Shown here in pieces: positions 1 through 6,740 of a DNA stretch of 64,000 nt. A program made the position numbers and the translations under genes. This DNA comes from Paenibacillus illinoisensis NBRC 15959 (GTDB taxonomy: Bacteria; Bacillota; Bacilli; Paenibacillales; Paenibacillaceae): contig NZ_BIME01000011.1 of assembly GCF_004000925.1 (NCBI RefSeq), forward strand, positions 124,001 through 188,000, read 5' to 3'. Position 1 is the first letter of the stretch, and the number at the start of each line of letters is the position of its first letter. Below the pieces are notes generated by a model that was not told the DNA's origin, made no database searches, and saw only the letters and a program-made list of their open reading frames with translations.

Positions 1-199
1 CCTCGTTCCACATGAATCACCCTCACGTATAAGATTGGCGTATCTTTCAGAAACATGTTCCCGTATCCTTGTGCTGGGTAGCCAGCACCTGTCAAATCAA
101 GGCCCTATGCCTGCAGCTTGAATATGATGTTATGTGTAGTCATCTGCTCTTATGAAGCAGATTTACATATTCTTGCTCAATGATAAGAATGCAGCGACA
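1..199. other. window edge, no gene seen
   Basis: I see no supported gene in this stretch. It contains a perfect 7-bp stem with a 4-base loop at 71-88 (GTGCTGG, loop gtag, CCAGCAC). It has no T-tract, so it is not a clear terminator. It lies downstream of the minus-strand gene that ends at 200. Confidence 0.4.
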
Positions 200-682
200 T
201 TAAGCTCCACTTTCTTTATCGAGGCTTACATTAAACGAAGCTGGTATAGGTTTTTGTCCAGAATCATTGGGTATCACAATAATTTCAACCGTTAGATTTA
301 GAGAATCAGGCAGTTCGTTTTCATTTATATTCTCAATACCAACCAAGTAATAATGCTTTTCGTCCAGCTCTATCAGACCTCCACCTGTCGAGCCAGAAGT
401 TGAAATTAAATTCCCGTCATTATAAAGCTTACAAGAAATATTATTCTCCTTCAAACTGAACCCTTTTACTTCATATCCAACCTTGATTTCATTTTCGGTG
501 TAATAAGCATTTCTTAAATTAATCGTACCACCATCAACCATTTGGGTCTGAATCTCAATATTTGCGTTGGGCATCTCTGGTTTTCTTAATAAATACCCCA
601 CTCTAAAATACCATATCGTCACCAATACAATTACAAGAAGAACAGTAATAGCGATAATATACTTCTTTTCTTTTATATACAT
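200..682 (-). CDS. hypothetical membrane-anchored extracytoplasmic protein
   Basis: The 160-residue protein has a basic N-terminus and one hydrophobic segment at about residues 8-26, followed by a roughly 130-residue hydrophilic region. This is the layout of a signal anchor with an extracytoplasmic beta-rich domain. There is no lipobox cysteine in the segment. The soluble part has short alternating strands and a Gly/Ser patch near residue 96, loosely like the C-terminal domains of Bacillales anti-sigma proteins, but I cannot assign a family. The gene is AT-rich and follows the Nudix gene by about 20 bp on the same strand, so the two may be cotranscribed. No function is assigned. Confidence 0.6.
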   Translation of the reverse strand: MYIKEKKYIIAITVLLVIVLVTIWYFRVGYLLRKPEMPNANIEIQTQMVDGGTINLRNAYYTENEIKVGYEVKGFSLKENNISCKLYNDGNLISTSGSTGGGLIELDEKHYYLVGIENINENELPDSLNLTVEIIVIPNDSGQKPIPASFNVSLDKESGA

Positions 683-702
683 CTTAATTACTCCTTACAT
701 CT

Positions 703-1203
703 TCAGTCTCCTTCAAGTTCTTTTCCAAACCTGTGCTTCAAATAATATATTATTCCTGCGCGATCAACATCTGAGAATTGTCTTGGATCATTGACCATAC
801 GCTCATAGACCTCATCAATCGTTCTCCATCCGATATTTGTCGTTTCGTCACCCTCTTGTAAGAGTTCCCCCTCCACCTGACATATAAAATACATGCCGAT
901 AGAATCCACAGGCCCTTTCATGGTTTGATATACACAATACGGCTCCAAACATTCAACTTCAAAATTCGGATTGATCCCACATGTATCTATTCGCTTGTGA
1001 CTATCTTCTACGGCCACAACGGTCAAACCTGTCTCTTCATATACTTCTCTTCTCAATGCATCTATGATGGATTCGTAAAGTTCCAATCTGCCGCCCGGTA
1101 ATTCCAGTGACTCCTCATTCTTTTTATTTCGAGTCTGAATTATGATTTCTGTTCTATCCCTATCATGGCGTTCTATAAAAGCTCTAGCATTAACATAGAA
1201 CAT
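703..1203 (-). CDS. Nudix hydrolase
   Basis: A Nudix box is visible (GG-x4-E start, then RREVYEETGL), with the REUXEEXGU core intact, so this is probably an active Mg-dependent pyrophosphohydrolase of nucleotide-like substrates; the substrate cannot be told. I place the start at the ATG at 1203, giving 166 residues, because AAAGGAG lies 8 bases upstream; the ORF remains open for 10 codons further upstream, but without a comparable ribosome binding site. The C-terminal end carries a YYLKHRF segment. It sits in a run of small accessory genes on the minus strand and is separate from the phosphonate operon. Confidence is high for the family and low for the substrate. Confidence 0.85.
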   Translation of the reverse strand: MFYVNARAFIERHDRDRTEIIIQTRNKKNEESLELPGGRLELYESIIDALRREVYEETGLTVVAVEDSHKRIDTCGINPNFEVECLEPYCVYQTMKGPVDSIGMYFICQVEGELLQEGDETTNIGWRTIDEVYERMVNDPRQFSDVDRAGIIYYLKHRFGKELEGD

Positions 1204-1281
1204 GAATGATTCTCCTTTAGTTAATGTCTTCATATCAAAGGGTTCATGAACATCTAAGTGTGTAAAACATAATGTGTAATT

Positions 1282-1569
1282 TTATTTTCCCCACCCACCC
1301 TTTAACTTCTCAGCAATGTATAACTGCAATCTGTGGATGTCTGAACAAACCTCTTCTTCCTCAGGTGTATTTCCATATTCCCCTAGCCAACGGGGTGTGT
1401 TGATATGCCACTCTTTTGACCTATATTGTTTACGATTCCGATACTCTATCATATGGTTCAAGAGATACTCCAGAGAGCCGAAGGATTGCTTACTTCTATC
1501 GTTAACTATGATTTGTATTTTTTCAATGATCGCCTGTAGCATGTGTTGGATATATTCTTCTGTACTCAT
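1282..1569 (-). CDS. small hypothetical protein
   Basis: This 95-residue protein is predicted to be mostly helical, with a Trp-rich stretch (KEWHINTPRWLGEYG) in its second half and an acidic cluster (PEEEEV). Its start overlaps the stop of the upstream gene by 4 bases, so translation is coupled and the two genes form a unit. I recognise no domain. The pairing of a small basic/aromatic protein with a larger very acidic one could fit a partner pair such as toxin-immunity or enzyme-chaperone, but nothing in the sequence shows this. Confidence 0.6.
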   Translation of the reverse strand: MSTEEYIQHMLQAIIEKIQIIVNDRSKQSFGSLEYLLNHMIEYRNRKQYRSKEWHINTPRWLGEYGNTPEEEEVCSDIHRLQLYIAEKLKGGWGK

Positions 1570-2294
1570 GAGCGTCTACCGATAAATAGCTTACTCTGAG
1601 TCCAATGAAGATTATAGCCATAGCGATATAGCTCAAAGTATGGATACAGGCAGTTTTCTGCCTCCTGCAAACCTTGATAGCGGGGCCACTGCAAGTAATA
1701 GGCTACCCAATAATCGCAAGCAATGGAATAGTATGCTTCACTTAATAGCTCGATATTTTCGTTGTAATCGCTACGTGAGCGAAGAAGGTCTCCAAGCGCT
1801 TCGTAAACGACCTCGCTATCCTCTTCATCCGTACCTTGAAGCAACCTTTGCTCTAACCTGCCAATTTCGCCTGGCTGTAATACAACAACTTCCTTTACAC
1901 ATGATAAAGCTCTAAATGCTTCCTTAGCTGCATCCGCCGCTTCGTCATCCTCCGGTACCTTGGAGAACAGGAGCTTCAATCTTTGGATTAACTCCTCCCC
2001 CAGACTACGCAATGTGTCCTCGGAAGCATCCTCATTCCCGCCATTGAAATAACCTGGCACATATTCGCCGGCGAAATCCTCTGGATTCAACATCTCATAG
2101 ATCGGACGAATCCTATCCAGGAAACGCTGGCCTTCTGGAATCGGCTCAAACACCCGTTCAACGCCTGCTCCCGTTGGCATAAACCACTGAAATAATCCAT
2201 AGAAATGGTCTGCTTCAACCTCTTCATCATCTTCTGGCTCACATTCGTCTCCGCCCATCGCTAGTAAATAGCGGCCGTATTCCTGTTGTTCCAT
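1566..2294 (-). CDS. acidic hypothetical protein
   Basis: The protein is about 242 residues and strongly acidic near the N-terminus (several consecutive D/E around residues 18-28). The rest looks alpha-helical, with aromatic-rich segments near the C-terminus (YWVAYYLQWPRYQ). I prefer the ATG at 2294 because GAGGG lies 9 bases upstream; the ATG at 2303 is too close to that site. It overlaps the next gene by 4 bases. No signal peptide, membrane segment or catalytic motif is visible and I recognise no family. Confidence 0.6.
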   Translation of the reverse strand: MEQQEYGRYLLAMGGDECEPEDDEEVEADHFYGLFQWFMPTGAGVERVFEPIPEGQRFLDRIRPIYEMLNPEDFAGEYVPGYFNGGNEDASEDTLRSLGEELIQRLKLLFSKVPEDDEAADAAKEAFRALSCVKEVVVLQPGEIGRLEQRLLQGTDEEDSEVVYEALGDLLRSRSDYNENIELLSEAYYSIACDYWVAYYLQWPRYQGLQEAENCLYPYFELYRYGYNLHWTQSKLFIGRRS

Positions 2295-2354
2295 CCATAC
2301 CATCCCTCTCTCAGTTCAACCCAATTACTACTCTCTCTATCAATTACTTTTACC

Positions 2355-2921
2355 CTATGCTTCCCATAACCTTGTCACTTGCTCTAATTCCATCCCTTCA
2401 AATTGAAGCTTATAGATATCGGGTTTGCTGGTTTGATTAGAAAAATCAAAGCCGTAGCTTGCATCAAAGTAATTCATCATCAACGTCATGACATGTCCGT
2501 GCGTGCCAATAGCTACCTTTTTCCCCTGGTATTCTTCTAGAATTTGCTTGAACACATTTACAGCTCTATTCTGGCAAACCGTATTAGACTCTCCTCCTGG
2601 TAAAGCATAATCAAGGTCTTCAAACATTCGCTTCGAAGCAGGCATAAATTCTTCATTCCTAATATTATCATCTGAAAAATGCCTTTCCCGCAGGTCCTCC
2701 ATAATATGAATGTCTATTCCCAATGCTGTTGCCAGCCCCTCCAAGGTTAAGACAGCCCGGGCATACGGACTTGAAAAGATGGTATGTATTCCTTCGTCCT
2801 TTAATATTTCTGTTATTTGGGCTGCATTCCCTTGGCCCTTCAAGGTAAGTCCTCTCGTTCTTTCCGTTCCTTCCGTATACGGTGATTCCGCATGCCTAAC
2901 CATATAAATGATAGTCTTCAT
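2355..2921 (-). CDS. histidine phosphatase family protein
   Basis: The N-terminus carries the RHG-type motif (MVRHAES, catalytic His at residue 9), and the protein has the family's later elements: SSPYARAVLT in the first half and a second catalytic-type histidine in THGH near residue 141. Its 188 residues match phosphoglycerate-mutase-like phosphatases. It removes phosphate from an unknown small molecule in the cytosol. It lies 43 bp downstream of the last phosphonate-cluster gene on the same strand, behind a small hairpin, so read-through from the cluster is possible. I regard it as a neighbour rather than a pathway enzyme. Confidence 0.85.
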   Translation of the reverse strand: MKTIIYMVRHAESPYTEGTERTRGLTLKGQGNAAQITEILKDEGIHTIFSSPYARAVLTLEGLATALGIDIHIMEDLRERHFSDDNIRNEEFMPASKRMFEDLDYALPGGESNTVCQNRAVNVFKQILEEYQGKKVAIGTHGHVMTLMMNYFDASYGFDFSNQTSKPDIYKLQFEGMELEQVTRLWEA

Positions 2922-2934
2922 ATGCCCTCCTTGA

Positions 2935-2964
2935 AAGTTAGTGACGTAGAACTCTACGTAACTT
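2935..2964 (-). terminator. hairpin at the 3' end of the phosphonate operon
   Basis: A 7-bp inverted repeat (ACGTAGA at 2944-2950, TCTACGT at 2953-2959) is flanked by a second short arm (AAGTT at 2935-2939, AACTT at 2960-2964). It lies between the carrier-protein ligase gene and the histidine phosphatase gene. No poly-T follows, so termination is probably weak or absent. Confidence 0.35.
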
Positions 2965-4106
2965 CACATGATTGATCTCTTGTAATATTCACGAATTTTT
3001 TCAGGGTAACCTTGAATATCCAACCCAAAAGTGGACATTACGGCGTAGACCCAGCGATCGATACCAAATGCTACACAACCAGAATGCAGATATTTTTTAT
3101 CCATTGCGGATGTGATATCAAACTCCCTGCATAGTGTATCTTTGACATTATTAAATGAGGCAATGGAAAAGGAAATATCTGAATTGGGGATCTCCACAAC
3201 TAATTCATACTTCATATCTGCAAGCATTTGATGTTGGGCTCGTGAGGAATCCTGAGGAAAATAAAACGGGTCGTGTGCAGTTTCTATTCTACCGCAAAAA
3301 CCTAATTCATTGAAAAGATCCCAGATCTCCTCTAAAATATCATTTCGTATTTGAGTAACAAATTCAGGTTGTCCGAAATATATGATCTCTCTCATTGAAA
3401 ATTCATTCATTCGATGTTGCCCAATTCTCCATGCTGCTTCGTGTCTAAAGCAGCTTCCTTCAGCCGTGAAAACAATTGGATCCTTGATTTCTTGATTTTT
3501 CAGCTCTTGGTAACAATGAAAACATACAGCAGGCGAAAGCATAAATTCATTTATCCTAACGAGATTTTCAATATCTTGTTCATTTTGAACTTGTTTGAGT
3601 GCGTAATAGTCATGAGGCAGTTCAGCTACAAAGTATGCATTTTGAGGAAAGTAATTTACATATTTACAAATATCCATTACTTCACGCGGTATAAGAGAGG
3701 AATACTTTCTGTTTTTTGCATTGTACTTCTGGCTGATGCTATGAAAAAGCAAATCAAATATGGAATACAGTTCTGCTGCAAGTTCTTTTTTCATTGTTCC
3801 ATTCAAAACGAAGTCATTTGCCATTTCCATTTGATCTATTTTAGGATAGGTTTGCTTTGGTTGATCTTGCGTTCTAATCAAACGAGATCCCATTGCTCTT
3901 ATTTCTTTTTCTTCAAGGATCATTTTGTGGACAATATCAAGCAAATATTCCGTATTCGCTTCGTTTTCACTTTCAATCAAGATCTCTCTGTTGATTTCGT
4001 CGTATGTACATCCGAATATTCCCTCCATACTATAAGCCAATTTTAAAGTGAGTGCATGTGCTTGTTTATCATTCAGTACCCCTGTAACAGGAACCCGGAT
4101 AGACAT
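2964..4106 (-). CDS. amino acid--[carrier protein] ligase, SerRS-like
   Basis: This 380-residue protein is a class II aminoacyl-tRNA-synthetase homologue without a recognisable tRNA-binding arm. Motif 2 (CFRHE, residues 219-223) and motif 3 (CVAFGIDR, 344-351) are present. Cys195, Glu240 and Cys344 are spaced like the zinc ligands of the Bradyrhizobium amino acid:carrier-protein ligases, which are atypical SerRS catalytic cores. Known family chemistry is adenylation of a small amino acid and transfer to the phosphopantetheine thiol of a carrier protein. The cluster's own ACP at 12827-13084 is the obvious partner (inference). The start at 4106 has AAAGGAGG 7-8 bases upstream; 18 upstream codons are discarded. 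It is the last gene of the cluster, set apart by a 12-bp hairpin, and the amino acid used cannot be read from sequence. Confidence 0.85.
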   Translation of the reverse strand: MSIRVPVTGVLNDKQAHALTLKLAYSMEGIFGCTYDEINREILIESENEANTEYLLDIVHKMILEEKEIRAMGSRLIRTQDQPKQTYPKIDQMEMANDFVLNGTMKKELAAELYSIFDLLFHSISQKYNAKNRKYSSLIPREVMDICKYVNYFPQNAYFVAELPHDYYALKQVQNEQDIENLVRINEFMLSPAVCFHCYQELKNQEIKDPIVFTAEGSCFRHEAAWRIGQHRMNEFSMREIIYFGQPEFVTQIRNDILEEIWDLFNELGFCGRIETAHDPFYFPQDSSRAQHQMLADMKYELVVEIPNSDISFSIASFNNVKDTLCREFDITSAMDKKYLHSGCVAFGIDRWVYAVMSTFGLDIQGYPEKIREYYKRSIM

Positions 4107-4180
4107 GATGGATGACCTCCTTTGAATTGAAACGAGATTAGACTCGGAAAAGCGGAACATAACTATTCAAATTAAAATCA

Positions 4181-4216
4181 AGCAGGACTTTCGATATGCT
4201 CTAGGAAAGTCCTGCT
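4181..4216 (-). terminator. 12-bp hairpin between exporter and ligase genes
   Basis: AGCAGGACTTTC (4181-4192) and GAAAGTCCTGCT (4205-4216) form a perfect 12-bp stem with a 12-base loop. On the minus strand it is followed by a T-rich but interrupted stretch (TTGATTTTAATTT). It sits directly after the MFS stop and about 75 bases before the ligase start. It may be a partial terminator or RNA-processing element that lowers expression of the last gene. Confidence 0.6.
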
Positions 4217-4226
4217 GCTGATCTGA

Positions 4227-5480
4227 TTAGTGGCTATATTCATTGTTTTGTTTGCGACGCTCATAAATGGCCGGCATAATCATGTATAACAATAGGATCG
4301 CTATCAAGCCAGATAAACCAACAAAAACGGTAATACCTATGGGCGACAAAACATGTGCGAGGTAAACCCCTATTGCACCAATCAAACTAGCACCCTTGGT
4401 CGCAATTTTGTTCAGTGCCATATAAGAACCCCGCAAATTTTCAGGTGCAAGATCTCCTAAAAGAGATTCGTAAATGGGCACAAAAAGCACTTCGCCTAAA
4501 ACCGCTATGACCATGATCCCGAATAAGATCCACACTTGATTACTGTATGATAAAATCACATAGCCCAAAATATACATGGAAAATCCTATGAACATGGTTC
4601 TTTTTTCGGGCCACTTTTTAATGAACTGCGTGAAAATAATTGAAAGAGCAATGACAAGAATCGTATTCTCTGTTCTCAAATAACCGTAAACCTGTATTCC
4701 ATCTAACGTCCAATTCCACAGGTCAACATTGTGGATATTATTTTCTAAGCGGATCGCTATAAAATTGGCCAAGTGGCTTTCAATCGAAAATAATAACATA
4801 CTCGACAGGATGAAAAGGATAAACAGAGAATCTTTCATTACGGTTCTGTAATTGAGAAATAGATCCTTAAATACATTTCTCTTTTTGTTTTGTTCCTCTT
4901 GAGGCATGTTGGTTTCTACAATAAATTTGTACGTAATGATGAACGAGCATATGGAGGATAAAAGCAGCAACATGAATAAAATGAATAAGTGGTTGTTGAA
5001 CAGTAACGCTCCAAGCGTTCCCCCCAAGGCTATAGACAGGTTAGTAGCCCAATATAATATACTGTACATTAATTTCCTCTGAGATGAATTCGTTACATCA
5101 AGAAGCATTGCTTCGGAGGCGGGACCGTATAAACCGGAACATATACTATTCATCACAAAAAAGACTATGGTTATATAAGGAAAAGTGCTGCCGGGTAAGT
5201 TCGATACCAGCAGCATCAGATAGGTAATTACGCGTAAACCCTCTGATAAAATCATCAATTTTTTGCGCCCTATTCGATCCGAAAAATATCCTCCCAACAT
5301 GCCTGCAGCAATATTACACAAAATCGCTATGGAAAGAATGATGCTTGTTGCACTAATTCCGATATATCTGGCGAAATAGATAGACATAAACGGAAAAATC
5401 ATGTTGGAGGTGAGGGTACTAAAAAAAATAATGATAACTCTCAGCCTTACATTTCGATGCAATTGAAAAAAATCACTCAT
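4227..5480 (-). CDS. MFS transporter, probable phosphonate product exporter
   Basis: The 417-residue protein has about 12 hydrophobic segments and the MFS loop 2-3 signature (GGYFSDRIGRKKLM, about residues 50-63), so it is a proton-coupled major facilitator. It starts with ATG and overlaps the 3' end of the preceding ATP-grasp gene by 8 bases, so it is translated with the cluster. Exporters of this kind normally release the product and protect the producer. An uptake role is less likely given its position among biosynthetic genes. A central cytoplasmic basic stretch (about residues 196-206) separates the two six-helix halves, as usual for the family. Confidence 0.88.
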   Translation of the reverse strand: MSDFFQLHRNVRLRVIIIFFSTLTSNMIFPFMSIYFARYIGISATSIILSIAILCNIAAGMLGGYFSDRIGRKKLMILSEGLRVITYLMLLVSNLPGSTFPYITIVFFVMNSICSGLYGPASEAMLLDVTNSSQRKLMYSILYWATNLSIALGGTLGALLFNNHLFILFMLLLLSSICSFIITYKFIVETNMPQEEQNKKRNVFKDLFLNYRTVMKDSLFILFILSSMLLFSIESHLANFIAIRLENNIHNVDLWNWTLDGIQVYGYLRTENTILVIALSIIFTQFIKKWPEKRTMFIGFSMYILGYVILSYSNQVWILFGIMVIAVLGEVLFVPIYESLLGDLAPENLRGSYMALNKIATKGASLIGAIGVYLAHVLSPIGITVFVGLSGLIAILLLYMIMPAIYERRKQNNEYSH

Positions 5481-6702
5481 ACGTATATCCTATGCTTACT
5501 GGTTCAGAGTGGTATTCCCACACTGTATTTTCCTGAAACCACAAATATAATGTATGCAGTCGGCTTTCTATCTCTGTCTGACTATCTCCATAGATCAATA
5601 ATGAAGCAATAGCGTCTACACTTGATTCGGCACCGTTAAATGATTTTCCGATGTTTTCTTCTTTTATGGTGCATTTCAGAACCCATTCAAAGGGCAGATT
5701 AGAATTAACCGATAACAGCTTCCCCTTTTGAGGAGGTACTAGCATCCAACCCGTCAGTTTATTTGAAGTCGGAGTTATGTTTATGGTTTGACCGCATTGG
5801 GCTCGTATAGATTCTTGTAATATATCAATTCCTGTTGCAAACTTTACACCATCATTAATTTCCCCTCCACCTACACGACAGGCGATTTCACATAATAGGA
5901 TTTGATCATTAGTCGTATGAAAAAACTCTGCATGAAATGCAATAGGATGGTCGGGTACAGGAAGAGCATTTAACACGGTTAGCAGTGTTTGCTGAAGTCT
6001 TTCATACAGCAAGTCTTCTGTATCTAACATTACAGAGCCTAAATAGTTATTTTCCTGAAAAGCCAGGCATCCATTGATATAACGGGACGGGCTGTATAAT
6101 AACATGTTGTTTTTCTCGTATAATCCATCGATATGATACATATCTCCATCAACGAAACATTCAGCCTCCAGATTCTTATCGAGACCGTTAGCTAAAAGAA
6201 GCTCAAAATCCGTTTCATCACGAACGATTTGTACACCTACAGAAGCGGCGCTATCTACCGGCTTGACCACGATAGGAAGACCGTGCTTGCTCTTGAATTC
6301 CAGCAAATCAAATACATGATTTATTCTTACGAACGCAGGTACGTTAGCTACTTCGGAAACCTTCTCTTTCATAACCACTTTATCCCTGAAAGCAAGTGCA
6401 CTTTCCGCAGTTTGCCCTTTAATATTCAGATATTCTCTAAGCTGTCCAGCTTTCAATAAATCAAATTCGTGAGCAGCAATGATCCAATCAATTTTCTTAG
6501 CTTGATGGAGCTCCACAATAGCAGAATAAACTCTTTCGTCAGTATCCATATTTTCATATCCAATTTTCTCATCAAAGAAATCACCAAAATGCTCGATATG
6601 TTTATGCTTCGAAAAGATGATGAATTCACTGTCAATACCACTGAGCCATTCTTCGTAATTGACTGTATTCGGAGAAAACCTATTTAATATAACCGTTCGC
6701 AC
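5473..6702 (-). CDS. ATP-grasp ligase 1 (peptide-bond forming type)
   Basis: The protein is about 409 residues with the ATP-grasp layout: a Rossmann-like N-terminal part, an ATP-binding lobe with GLPIVVKPVDSAASVG near residue 150, and a metal-binding end (ICEIACRVGGGEIND-like region near residue 270). These enzymes form acyl-phosphates and join them to amines. The GTG at 6702 is preferred over 6711 because the first 20 residues then align exactly with those of the second ATP-grasp protein of the cluster (NR..NH/SP.T...YE.WL). The two are clear paralogues. In a phosphonate cluster the expected role is attaching an amino acid to the phosphonate amino acid, as proposed for RhiM of rhizocticin. 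Substrates are unknown. Confidence 0.85.
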   Translation of the reverse strand: MRTVILNRFSPNTVNYEEWLSGIDSEFIIFSKHKHIEHFGDFFDEKIGYENMDTDERVYSAIVELHQAKKIDWIIAAHEFDLLKAGQLREYLNIKGQTAESALAFRDKVVMKEKVSEVANVPAFVRINHVFDLLEFKSKHGLPIVVKPVDSAASVGVQIVRDETDFELLLANGLDKNLEAECFVDGDMYHIDGLYEKNNMLLYSPSRYINGCLAFQENNYLGSVMLDTEDLLYERLQQTLLTVLNALPVPDHPIAFHAEFFHTTNDQILLCEIACRVGGGEINDGVKFATGIDILQESIRAQCGQTINITPTSNKLTGWMLVPPQKGKLLSVNSNLPFEWVLKCTIKEENIGKSFNGAESSVDAIASLLIYGDSQTEIESRLHTLYLWFQENTVWEYHSEPVSIGYTYE

Positions 6703-6740
6703 AAGCTCCACTCCATTTCCATAATAAGTGCAGTCAGATA

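Noticed and set aside
3414..4046. 210-codon plus-strand frame
   Set aside because: It is antisense to the carrier-protein ligase; its Phe/Ile-rich product has no domain and no binding site.
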